Source: Ornithinimicrobium avium (GTDB lineage: Bacteria > Actinomycetota > Actinomycetes > Actinomycetales > Dermatophilaceae). From it: a DNA stretch of 64,000 nucleotides. The stretch lies in contig NZ_CP031229.1 of NCBI RefSeq assembly GCF_003351765.1, forward strand, positions 186,001 through 250,000, given 5' to 3'. Positions 52,226 to 60,114 of this stretch are shown here, in pieces. The first letter of the stretch is position 1, and each line of letters opens with the position of its first letter. The notes under the pieces are model-generated. The model ran no database searches, was not told the origin of the DNA, and saw only the letters and a program-made list of their open reading frames with translations. A program made the position numbers and the translations under genes.

Positions 52226-52812
52226 TGCGTCTCGGGGTGATGGGTGGGACCTTCGACCCCATCCACCACGGGCACCTGGTGGCGGCCAGCGAGGCCGCCC
52301 ATCTGCTCGACCTCGACGAGGTCGTCTTCGTGCCGACCGGGCAGCCCTACCGCAAGGACGTCACCAGCGTCACGCCCGCGGAGCACCGCTACCTGATGAC
52401 GGTCATCGCGACCGCGTCCAACCCCAGCTTCACCGTCAGCCGCGTCGACATCGACCGCGAGGGGCCCACCTACACCCGGGACACCCTGGTGGACCTGCAC
52501 GCGCAGCGCCCCGACGACAAGCTGTTCTTCATCACCGGCGCCGACGCGCTGGCCCAGATCCTGTCCTGGCACGGGGTAGACCAGCTGTGGGAGCTCGCGC
52601 ACTTCGTCGGGGTCACCCGGCCCGGGCACGAGCTGACCGACGCGGGCCTGCCCGAGGACAAGGTGACGCTGCTCGAGGTGCCGGCCATGGCCATCTCCTC
52701 GACCGACTGCCGGGAGCGGACCGCCACCGGCGAGCCGGTCTGGTACCTCGTGCCCGACGGCGTCGTCCAGTACATCGGCAAGTACCACCTCTACAGGGAG
52801 GACCCCTCGTGA
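52225..52812 (+). CDS. nadD: Nicotinate-nucleotide adenylyltransferase
   Basis: 195 residues. The opening RLGVMGGTFDPIHHGHLVAA contains the HxGH nucleotidyltransferase motif, and AISSTDCRER is the ISSTxxR motif. It adenylates nicotinate mononucleotide in NAD synthesis. The gene is coupled to the small membrane protein gene upstream and to rsfS downstream (GTGA overlap). The length and order are standard. Confidence 0.97.
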   Translation: MRLGVMGGTFDPIHHGHLVAASEAAHLLDLDEVVFVPTGQPYRKDVTSVTPAEHRYLMTVIATASNPSFTVSRVDIDREGPTYTRDTLVDLHAQRPDDKLFFITGADALAQILSWHGVDQLWELAHFVGVTRPGHELTDAGLPEDKVTLLEVPAMAISSTDCRERTATGEPVWYLVPDGVVQYIGKYHLYREDPS

Positions 52813-53192
52813 CCGCAACCGCACGCGCGGTCGAGCTGGCCCGGGCCGCCGCCTCGGCCGCCCAGGACAAGCTCGCCCAGGACGTCGTCGGCCTGGACGT
52901 CTCCGCCCAGCTGGCCCTGACCGACGTCTTCGTCATCGCCTCGGCCCCGGGCGAGCGCCAGGTCGGCGCGATCGTCGAGGCGGTGGAGGAACGGCTCGCC
53001 GAGCTCGGCTCCAGGCCGCTGCGCCGGGAGGGTCAGCGCGAGGGCCGGTGGGTGCTGCTCGACTTCAGCGACATCGTCGTCCACGTCATGCACACCGAGG
53101 ACCGGGAGTTCTACGACCTGGAGCGGCTGTGGAAGGACTGCCCGGCCGTGGCGCTGCCCCAGGACGGGCAGGCCGCCGGGGCGGGCGCCTGA
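52809..53192 (+). CDS. rsfS: Ribosomal silencing factor RsfS
   Basis: 127 residues. The core DVVGLDVSAQLALTDVFVIASA and the WVLLDFSDIVVHVMHTEDREFYDLERLW segment are the RsfS/Iojap signature. It binds L14 and blocks subunit joining when nutrients are low. GTG 52809 overlaps the nadD stop. A short Gly/Ala tail ends the protein; the phosphatase gene follows after 8 bp. Confidence 0.96.
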   Translation: MTATARAVELARAAASAAQDKLAQDVVGLDVSAQLALTDVFVIASAPGERQVGAIVEAVEERLAELGSRPLRREGQREGRWVLLDFSDIVVHVMHTEDREFYDLERLWKDCPAVALPQDGQAAGAGA

Positions 53193-53200
53193 CCCGGCCG

Positions 53201-53836
53201 ATGAGACGGGTCATCGTCTGGCGGCACGGGGAGACCGAGCAGAACGCCGGAGGCATCTACCAGGGGCAGCTCGACAGCCACCTGTCCGCGCGCGGCCGGG
53301 AGCAGGCCGCGGCCGCCGCGCAGGCGCTGGCCGATCGGGGAGCGAGCCGGCTGCTGTCCAGCGACCTGGCCCGTGCTGCGGACACCGCCGAGGCACTGTC
53401 CGCCCGCACCGGCCTCCCGGTGGAGCACGACCCCCGCCTGCGGGAGATCCACGTGGGGCAGTGGCAGGGGCTGCGCCACGCCGACGTCGCGGAGCGTTTC
53501 CCCGACGCCCTCGCCGCGCTCGACCGTGGTGAGGACACGGTCCGGGGCGTGACGGGGGAGCGGGTCGCCGAGCTGCAGGTGCGAATGCGCGCCGCGTTCG
53601 AGGAGCTCGTGCGCCGCCTGGACGTCGGGGACACCGCGGTGGTGACCACGCACGGCCTGGCCAGCCGGGCGCTCATCGCCGACGTCGTCGGGCTGACCTA
53701 CCGGCAGGCCTGGCTCTCCCTGGTGGGGCTGCACAACTGCCACTGGGCCGAGCTCGTGGAGCACCGCACGGGGTGGCGCCTGGAGGCCTGGAACGTCGGC
53801 GTGACCGCCAGCGTGGGCAGCGTCACCGACCGCTGA
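53201..53836 (+). CDS. Histidine phosphatase family protein
   Basis: 211 residues. The catalytic motif is VWRHGETEQN with the phosphohistidine, and the second catalytic histidine is in VVTTHGLASRAL. SSDLARAADTAEAL and LREIHVGQWQGL complete the phosphoglycerate-mutase-like fold. Members dephosphorylate small metabolites; the substrate here is unknown. A gene of this type after rsfS is common in actinobacteria. It completes the nadD-rsfS operon. Confidence 0.92.
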   Translation: MRRVIVWRHGETEQNAGGIYQGQLDSHLSARGREQAAAAAQALADRGASRLLSSDLARAADTAEALSARTGLPVEHDPRLREIHVGQWQGLRHADVAERFPDALAALDRGEDTVRGVTGERVAELQVRMRAAFEELVRRLDVGDTAVVTTHGLASRALIADVVGLTYRQAWLSLVGLHNCHWAELVEHRTGWRLEAWNVGVTASVGSVTDR

Positions 53837-53876
53837 GGGCGGGGCTGCGCGCCCCCTCCGGGACGGCGTGCGCGAT

Positions 53877-53906
53877 TTGGCGTTCGCCCCGCGCTCTGGG
53901 TAAAGT
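53877..53906 (+). promoter_or_regulatory. Promoter of tRNA-Ala
   Basis: TTGGCG (53877-53882) and TAAAGT (53901-53906) are separated by 18 bp, with the mature tRNA starting 22 nt after the -10 box. Confidence 0.65.
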
Positions 53907-53928
53907 GATCCAGTCCTCGCGACGACGA

Positions 53929-54004
<76 letters not shown>

Positions 54005-54016
54005 GATCCACCAGAC

Positions 54017-54041
54017 GGCCCGGGCACCAGCCCGGGCCTTT
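54017..54041 (+). terminator. Terminator of tRNA-Ala
   Basis: A perfect GGCCCGGGC-ACCA-GCCCGGGCC stem-loop followed by TTT, 12 nt after the tRNA 3' end. Confidence 0.85.
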
Positions 54042-54068
54042 CGCGTCCGACCGCTCGGCACGGACCGA

Positions 54069-54150
54069 GGTCACTCACCTGAGTGGTTCGTGCACGCCAG
54101 CCGGGCCCAGCCCGTGCAGGGGTCACCCACCTGAGTGGGTCGTGCACGCC
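54069..54150. repeat. Two 30-bp direct repeats downstream of tRNA-Ala
   Basis: GGTCACYCACCTGAGTGGKTCGTGCACGCC type units occupy 54069-54098 and 54121-54150, differing at 2 of 30 positions, with a 52-bp period. Each contains an internal palindrome centred on CTGA (ACCCAC-CTGA-GTGGGT in the second copy). They lie between the tRNA terminator and the end of the PemK-like gene. Confidence 0.8.
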
Positions 54151-54155
54151 GGCCC

Positions 54156-54650
54156 TCAGGGCTGCGGGAAGTGCCGACGCACCTCCTGCAGCACCCGGTC
54201 GAAGATCTCCTCGTCCAGCACCGCCCCCGTCCGGCGCACCGCCGACGGCTCGAGCCGCAGCAGCCGGTTGACCCTCGCCTCGCTGGGGCGGCGGCGTCGG
54301 TCCCAGCCGCCGCTGCCGATATCGGTCCAGTAGCGGCCCACCGAGGCCTCCTGGGCCTCGTCGCGGTCGTGGTCCTTGCTCGTCAGCTGCAGCGCCAGCA
54401 GCCGACTGCCGTCCCGGCCCACCACGAGCACGGGGCGGTCCTTGCCCTTCCTGCGGTCCTCCTCGAAGGGCACCCAGGCCCACACCACCTCGCCGGGGTC
54501 GGCCCGGTCGTCGTCGACCGGCGCGTAGGAGTAGGCCGCGGTCCGTGCCTGCGGCGGGTCGACGATCTCGGCCCGCGTCTGCGGCCGTGCCGCCCGCACC
54601 ACGGCGCGCGCGGCACGGCGCAGCCCTCGGGCCAGACCCGGGCCGTTCAT
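54156..54650 (-). CDS. PemK/MazF-family protein (orphan toxin-like)
   Basis: 164 residues. After a basic, Arg/Ala-rich N-terminus of about 30 residues comes a PemK/MazF-like domain with GEVVWAWVPFEEDR, GKDRPVLVVGRDG and a C-terminal helix. MazF proteins are sequence-specific RNA endonucleases. No small antitoxin gene precedes it; instead ATG 54650 overlaps the stop of an IclR regulator (ATGA). A genuine toxin would normally be paired, so it may be a stand-alone nuclease or a degenerate toxin. The family call is moderate to good; activity is unproven. Confidence 0.75.
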   Translation of the reverse strand: MNGPGLARGLRRAARAVVRAARPQTRAEIVDPPQARTAAYSYAPVDDDRADPGEVVWAWVPFEEDRRKGKDRPVLVVGRDGSRLLALQLTSKDHDRDEAQEASVGRYWTDIGSGGWDRRRRPSEARVNRLLRLEPSAVRRTGAVLDEEIFDRVLQEVRRHFPQP

Positions 54651-55426
54651 CCCGCCGCCCCCAGCTCGCGCCGGCCGAGGTCCTCGGCGATCCTGCGCAG
54701 GTCGGGCACGACGGCGACCGCGCGGTCCCTGGACATCCGCTCGGTCGGGCCGCTCACGGACAGCGCCATCCTGGTCCACGCGCTGCCGGTGGCGACCGGG
54801 ACGGCGACGCAACGCACCCCCAGCTCCTGCTCCTCGTCGTCCATCGCCCAGCCTTGCTCACGCACGCGGTCCAGCTCGTCCCGCAGCTGGGCGAGGTCGG
54901 TGAGGGTATGCGGTGTGCGCGCCGTCCGCCGGGTGCCGGCCAGCAGCTCCATGGCCGGACCGGGGGCCATCCCGGCGAGCACCACCTTGCCGACCGCGGT
55001 CGAGTGCAGTGGGACCGGCCGGCCCACCTCGGCGAAGATCCGCAGCGTGTGCGGCGACGGCGACTGCGCGACGTAGACCATCACGTCCCCGTCCAGGGAG
55101 GCCAGGTTGGCCGTCTCCCCGGTCACCTCCACCGCGGTCCGCAGCGCGGGGGCGGCCACCACCGCCAGCGTGGTGGCCGCAGCACCGCCGATGCGCAGGG
55201 CGCCCGGCCCCACGCCGTACCGGCGTCCCGGGTCCTGGCGGACCCAGCCGCGCTGGGCCAGACCGACGAGCAGCCGGTGCGCGGTGCCCGGGGCCAACCC
55301 GGTGCCCCGGGCGATCTCGGTGACGCCGAGGGTGCCTGGGCGGGAGGCGAGCAGCTCGAGGATGTCCAGCGCCCGGTCCACGGACTGCACGCCGCGGGGA
55401 CGCTCGTCGGGACGCGGGTGGACCAT
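54647..55426 (-). CDS. IclR-family transcriptional regulator
   Basis: 259 residues. The N-terminal winged helix-turn-helix (GVQSVDRALDILELLASRPG, then TEIARGTGLAPGTAHRLLVGL) is followed by an IclR effector domain with LHSTAVGKVVLAGM. IclR regulators commonly control glyoxylate and aromatic-acid pathways. The divergent permease gene and the glycolate/malate-synthase operon further on are the likely targets. TAGGGT (minus strand, 55433-55438) ends 6 nt before the start at 55426. It is co-transcribed with the PemK-like gene. Confidence 0.9.
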   Translation of the reverse strand: MVHPRPDERPRGVQSVDRALDILELLASRPGTLGVTEIARGTGLAPGTAHRLLVGLAQRGWVRQDPGRRYGVGPGALRIGGAAATTLAVVAAPALRTAVEVTGETANLASLDGDVMVYVAQSPSPHTLRIFAEVGRPVPLHSTAVGKVVLAGMAPGPAMELLAGTRRTARTPHTLTDLAQLRDELDRVREQGWAMDDEEQELGVRCVAVPVATGSAWTRMALSVSGPTERMSRDRAVAVVPDLRRIAEDLGRRELGAAG

Positions 55427-55469
55427 GCGCTCACCCTACCGGCGGCGCCGGCCGTCACCGCCTCACCAC

Positions 55470-55498
55470 TTGACCCGGCGAGCGGGGGCTGGCATCGT
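55470..55498 (+). promoter_or_regulatory. Candidate promoter of the LctP-family permease gene
   Basis: TTGACC (55470-55475) is a near-consensus -35 hexamer; CATCGT (55493-55498) is a weak -10 at 17 bp. The weak -10 fits an activated promoter. Confidence 0.35.
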
Positions 55499-55555
55499 GC
55501 CTGGTTCCGGTCGACCTCACGGTGGGGTGACCGCGATCCCCCGAGAGGTGTCAGA

Positions 55556-57346
55556 GTGGACAACCTTGCTGTGCTGAGCCTGCTGGCCATCGCCCCGATC
55601 CTGCTGGTCGGGGTGCTCCTCGCCGGCTTGCGCTGGCCGGCCAAGTACGCCATGCCCGTGGGCTACGCCGTCACGGTCCTGATCGCCCTGACGGTGTGGA
55701 AGATGCACCCGGAGGCGGTCGCCGCGGCCACGATCGAGGGCCTCATCATCGCGGTCACGCTCCTCTACATCGTCTTCGGCGCGCTCCTGCTGCTCGCCAC
55801 CGTCATCGGCAGCGGCGCGATGAGCACGATCCGCGCCGGCTTCACCTCGATCTCGCCGGACCGCCGGGTCCAGGCGATCATCATCGGCTGGCTCTTCGGG
55901 TCGTTCATCGAGGGCGCCTCCGGCTTCGGCACACCAGCCGCGGTGGTCGCGCCGCTCATGCTCGCGCTCGGCTTCCCGGCCATGGCGGCGGTCATGGTGG
56001 GGCTGATCATCCAGTCCACGCCGGTCTCGTTCGGCGCGGTCGGCACCCCGATGATCGTCGGCGTCGGCAGCGGCCTGAAGGACGGCGCCGGCGTCGACGA
56101 GCGGGTCGCCGAGCTCGGCCTCACCTACGACGGCTACGTCGCGCACATCGCCACCGAGGTGGCCATCATCCACGCGATCTGCGGGTTGCTCATCCCGCTC
56201 ATCATCGCGGTCATGCTGACCGGCTTCTTCGGCGAGCGCCGCAGCTTCGCCGAGGGCCTGAAGATCTGGCCCTTCGCGCTCTACGCCTCCGTGGCCATGA
56301 CCGTGCCCTATGTCATCGTCGCCGTCCTGGCCGGCCCCGAGTTCCCCGCGCTCATCGGTGGCCTCGTCGGCCTGGCGCTGGTGATGTTCACCTCGAGCAA
56401 GGGCTTCCTGATGCCGAAGGAGACCTTCGACTTCGGCCCCCGCACCTCCTGGGAGGAGCGGTGGATGGGAAAGGTGGACATCGACCACCTCTACGTCGGC
56501 AAGAAGAAGATGAGCATGGTCGTCGCCTGGATGCCCTACGTCATCATCGCGCTGCTCCTGCTCGCCACCCGCCTGATCGACCCGATCAAGGCCGCGCTGA
56601 CCTCGGCCGCGCCGTGGGTGTCGATCCCCTTCACCAACATCCTGGGCACCGAGATCTCCACGACCTGGCAACTTCTCTACAGCCCGGGCACGGTCTTCAT
56701 CGTCACGGTGCTGATCACCTACCTGCTGCACCGGATGAGCGCCGAGCAGATCAAGAGCACGTGGAAGGTCGCCGGGGGACAGATCTTCGGCACCGCCGTG
56801 GCTCTGCTCTTCGCGCTGCCGCTCGTGCGGCTACTCATCCGCTCCGGTCCGGACTTCACCGCGTCCGGCCTGGCCAGCATGCCGGTGACGCTCGCCGAGG
56901 GCGCGGCTGCCGTCGCAGGTGCCAACTGGCCGCTGATCAGCCCCTGGATCGGGGCGCTGGGTGCGTTCGTCGCGGGCTCCAACACCGTGTCCAACCTGAC
57001 CTTCTCGCTGTTCCAGTTCGCCACCGGCCAGGAGATCGGCGTCACGCCGGACACGGTCGTCGCGACGCAGGCGGTCGGCGGTGCCGGCGGCAACCCGATC
57101 GCGATCCACAACATCGTGGCGGCCTCGGCCACGGTCGGCCTGCTCGGCCGCGAGGGCGACCTCATCCGCAAGACCGCGCTGGTCACCGCCTACTACTGCC
57201 TGACCGCGGGCGTGATCGGCTACCTGATGATCTACGGCGTCGGACTGCACGCCGGCCTGATCCAGGGCATCTTCCTGGTCGCGCTGCTGGTCGGGCTCGT
57301 GGTCTGGATGCGGCGCCGCGACTCGCTCCTGGTGGCCGCCGACTGA
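55556..57346 (+). CDS. L-lactate/glycolate permease (LctP family)
   Basis: 596 residues with about 13 to 14 hydrophobic membrane segments. GSFIEGASGFGTPAAVVAPL and the second-half GSNTVSNLTFSLFQF are the family signatures. LctP-family symporters carry L-lactate, D-lactate and glycolate; GlcA of E. coli belongs here. The facing glcDEF-aceB operon makes glycolate a likely substrate. GTG 55556 follows GAGAGG with a short spacer. The gene ends in a hairpin shared with glcF. Confidence 0.92.
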   Translation: MDNLAVLSLLAIAPILLVGVLLAGLRWPAKYAMPVGYAVTVLIALTVWKMHPEAVAAATIEGLIIAVTLLYIVFGALLLLATVIGSGAMSTIRAGFTSISPDRRVQAIIIGWLFGSFIEGASGFGTPAAVVAPLMLALGFPAMAAVMVGLIIQSTPVSFGAVGTPMIVGVGSGLKDGAGVDERVAELGLTYDGYVAHIATEVAIIHAICGLLIPLIIAVMLTGFFGERRSFAEGLKIWPFALYASVAMTVPYVIVAVLAGPEFPALIGGLVGLALVMFTSSKGFLMPKETFDFGPRTSWEERWMGKVDIDHLYVGKKKMSMVVAWMPYVIIALLLLATRLIDPIKAALTSAAPWVSIPFTNILGTEISTTWQLLYSPGTVFIVTVLITYLLHRMSAEQIKSTWKVAGGQIFGTAVALLFALPLVRLLIRSGPDFTASGLASMPVTLAEGAAAVAGANWPLISPWIGALGAFVAGSNTVSNLTFSLFQFATGQEIGVTPDTVVATQAVGGAGGNPIAIHNIVAASATVGLLGREGDLIRKTALVTAYYCLTAGVIGYLMIYGVGLHAGLIQGIFLVALLVGLVVWMRRRDSLLVAAD

Positions 57347-57363
57347 CGCGGCCGGTCTGCCGG

Positions 57364-57391
57364 GCGTGCGCCGCGCAGGTGCGGCGCACGC
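57364..57391. terminator. Bidirectional terminator between permease and glcF
   Basis: A perfect 11-bp stem GCGTGCGCCGC-GCAGGT-GCGGCGCACGC between convergent genes. No T-run on either side. Confidence 0.7.
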
Positions 57392-57404
57392 TCTCAGGCC
57401 CGCG

Positions 57405-58829
57405 TCAGAGGAGCGTCTGGCCGCGCAGCGAGGCGTCGAGCACCGTCGCCGTGTGGACGAACGGCACCTTGTGCCCGGCGCGCTCCAGCGCCCGGCTGAT
57501 CTGCATGAGGCAGCCGGGGTTGGCGGTGACGAGCAGCTCGGCACCGGTCCGCAGGATCGCTGCGGCCTTGCGGTCGCCGAGCTCGGTCGCCGGCTCGGGG
57601 TTGAGGATGTTGTAGACGCCCGCCGAACCGCAGCAGATCTCCCCGTCCGGGATCTCCACCAGCGACACGCCGGGTATGCCGTTGAGGAGCGCCCGCGGCT
57701 GGCTCACCACCTTCTGCGCGTGCCGCAGGTGGCAGGCGTCGTGGTAGGCCACCACGACGTCCCGGCCGTGCGCGCTCACCGGGTGGCGCTGCGCGACCGG
57801 GCCGAGCTCGACGAGGATCTCGGACAGGTCGCGCACGCGAGCGCCGAACTCCCGCGCCCGGTCGGCGTAGTCCGGGTCGTCGGCGAGCAGGTGCACGTAG
57901 TCCTTCATCGTCGACCCGCAACCGGCCGAGTTGACGACCACGTGGTCCACACCGGCCTCGGTGAAGGTGTCGATCAGCCGGCGCGCGAACGCCATACCCT
58001 CCGGCTCCCGCCCCGTGTGGACCGACAGGGCTCCGCAGCAGCCCTGCTCCTGCGGAGCGACGACGTCGGAGCCCTCGGCGGCCAGCACGCGCGCGGTGGC
58101 GGCGTTGACCTCGCCGAAGAACTCGCGCTGCACGCAGCCGGTGAGCATCCCGACCACGGCGCGTCGCTCGCCCACGGCCGGGGTGCGGGCAGGCACGGTG
58201 ACGCGCGGGCCCAGGGGCGGCGCGAGCGACTGCATGGCCGCCAGCCCGGGGCTGAGCCGCGCCACGACGCCGGTGCGGTCCACGAGGCGCAGCGCGCCGC
58301 TGCGCTGGGCCAGCCGCAGCGGGGCGCGGAGCACCCGCAGCCGCTCGGGGTAGGGGAAGAGGTTGAAGATCATCGTGCGCAGCGCCCGGTCCCCGGCAGG
58401 GCGCTCGACCCGGCGCTCCACCTGGGCGCGCGTCTGCTCGATGAGCCGGTCGTACTGCACGCCCGAGGGGCAGGAGGTCACGCAGGCCATGCAGCCCAGG
58501 CACGCGTCGAAGTGGTCGACCATCGAGGCGCTCAGCGGCGCACCCTCCACCCCGGCACGCATGAGGTCGATCCGCCCGCGCGGGCTGTCCATCTCCTCGC
58601 CCCAGAGCGTGTACGTCGGGCAGGTGGGCAGGCAGAAGCCGCAGTGCACGCAGTCGTCCAGCAGCTCCTGGCTCGGCGGCCGGTGCTCGTCGAAGGCGGG
58701 GGTGGCCAGCGCCTGCGAGCGGTCCCCGCGCACCGTCGGCATCCCCAGCTCGACAGCCTCCTCGGGGCGCGTGACGCGCGTCACTGACACGCCGGTGGGC
58801 GCCTGGTGGCGGTCCTGCTGCGCGGTCAT
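57405..58829 (-). CDS. glcF: Glycolate oxidase iron-sulfur subunit
   Basis: 474 residues. Two 4Fe-4S motifs of the CxxCxxCxxxCP type are present: CVHCGFCLPTCP (Cys60-Cys70) and CLGCMACVTSCP (Cys110-Cys120). Two CCG-type domains follow, with GCCGALSVH, NSAGCGSTMKDY and the C-terminal ICCGSAGVYN. The subunit passes electrons from GlcD/GlcE flavins to the quinone pool. It is the last gene of aceB-glcD-glcE-glcF; its ATG follows the glcE stop after 2 bp. Confidence 0.92.
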   Translation of the reverse strand: MTAQQDRHQAPTGVSVTRVTRPEEAVELGMPTVRGDRSQALATPAFDEHRPPSQELLDDCVHCGFCLPTCPTYTLWGEEMDSPRGRIDLMRAGVEGAPLSASMVDHFDACLGCMACVTSCPSGVQYDRLIEQTRAQVERRVERPAGDRALRTMIFNLFPYPERLRVLRAPLRLAQRSGALRLVDRTGVVARLSPGLAAMQSLAPPLGPRVTVPARTPAVGERRAVVGMLTGCVQREFFGEVNAATARVLAAEGSDVVAPQEQGCCGALSVHTGREPEGMAFARRLIDTFTEAGVDHVVVNSAGCGSTMKDYVHLLADDPDYADRAREFGARVRDLSEILVELGPVAQRHPVSAHGRDVVVAYHDACHLRHAQKVVSQPRALLNGIPGVSLVEIPDGEICCGSAGVYNILNPEPATELGDRKAAAILRTGAELLVTANPGCLMQISRALERAGHKVPFVHTATVLDASLRGQTLL

Positions 58830-58831
58830 CC

Positions 58832-60114
58832 TCAGATCCCTCCTACGAAGCGGCCGGGCGCGAGGATCCGCGCCGGGTCGAACTCAGCCTTGACCCGCCG
58901 CATGAGCTCCAGCCCGGGGACGTGCCCCCAGCTGTCCAGGACGGCCTTGACCTGCGGGGGCGCGTCCAGCACGACGGTGGATCCGCCGAGGCGTGCGCTG
59001 GTTGCGCGCACGGCCGCCACGGCGGTGGCGACCTCTTCCGCGGCCCGCGCCTCGGGCACGATGGCGTAGAGGACCCCCGTGCCCGCCGAGCCGCTGACGG
59101 TCAGGCCGTTGGCGGCCGCGGTCGCGACGATCTCGGGTACGCCGCTCAGCCGCGCCGTGGTCCGGAGCAGCGTCGGTCGGCCGGTCCCGCCCAGCCGGCG
59201 GCCCGCGGGCTGGTCGTCGAGGACCTGGGCCTGGGCACCGCCCACCGAGCGCAGCCGACCGGTGAGGTCGGCCGCCCGGGCCTCGACGCCCTGCCGGGTG
59301 CCGCTGAGCAGCACCGAGACGACGACGGTGTCCGGTCGGTCGGCATGCTCGGGCCCGGCGTGCACCTCGACGGCGTGCGGCACGAGCTGGGAGCCGACGA
59401 CGTCTGCGAGGACGTGTGCCAGCCGTCCGGGGTCGACCCGGGCGGACACCGTGCGGCTCGCCTCCGGCAGCGGGTGCAGCCGGACGGTCACCTCGGTGAC
59501 GACGGCCAGCGTGCCGTAGGAGCCGGCCAGCAGCTTGCTCAGGTCGTAGCCGGCGACGTTCTTGACGACCTTGCCGCCCGCCTTGGCGACGGTCCCGTCG
59601 GCGCGCACGAAGCGCACCCCGATGACGAGGTCGCGCATGGCACCCACGCGCATCCGGCGCGGGCCGGACATGTTGGTGGCGAACGCGCCGCCCAGCGTGG
59701 ACGCCGCGCTCTCGCCGGCGGCGTCCCGGCCCCGGCCGGGGGCCAGGTCGTCGACGACCAGCTCGTGCCCACCCTCGCCGACGAGGGACTGCAGGCGAGC
59801 CAGCGGCATACCGGCTCCCGCGGTCGCGATCAGGTCCCCGCGGGAGTGTTCGACGAGCGCGGCCATCCGCGTGGTGTCCAGCACGACGTCGACGTGCTCG
59901 GGGGCCGGCCCCAGGCGAGCTTGCTGCCGTGGCCGCGCACGACGACCGCGAGGCCGTGCTCGTGGCAGGCGCGCATCAGCGCAGACGTCTCCTCGGTGGA
60001 TGCGGGGGACGCCACGACCTGCGGTCCGACGCCGTCGACGTGGTCCTCGCCGGTGGCCGCGCGCACCCGGCAGGCGGGGGAGAGCCGGTCGAGCAGATCA
60101 GTGCGGGTGCTCAT
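58832..60114 (-). pseudogene. glcE: Glycolate oxidase FAD-binding subunit, split by a one-base frameshift
   Basis: An N-terminal piece starts at ATG 60114 (MSTRTDLLDRLSP) and reads the FAD-domain segment VVVRGHGSKLAWG. After the GGCCGGCCCC tract at 59903-59912 it drifts into a nonsense frame. The correct continuation lies in the frame that reads PEHVDVVLDTTRM and then runs to 58832 (about 350 residues, ending ILAPGRFVGGI). Adding one C to the CCCC run at 59909-59912 restores a 427-residue protein with TWG-type joining WGPAPEHVD. All other motifs, for example GGAFATNMSGPRRMRVG and GGKVVKNVAGYDLSKLL, are intact. The change may be a sequencing error, a recent mutation or, less likely, programmed frameshifting. 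Confidence 0.82.

Noticed and set aside
59903..59912. Programmed frameshifting in glcE
   Set aside because: The site is a GGCCGGCCCC tract without a typical slippery heptamer plus downstream structure, and homologues are translated without a shift. Mutation or base-calling error is simpler.
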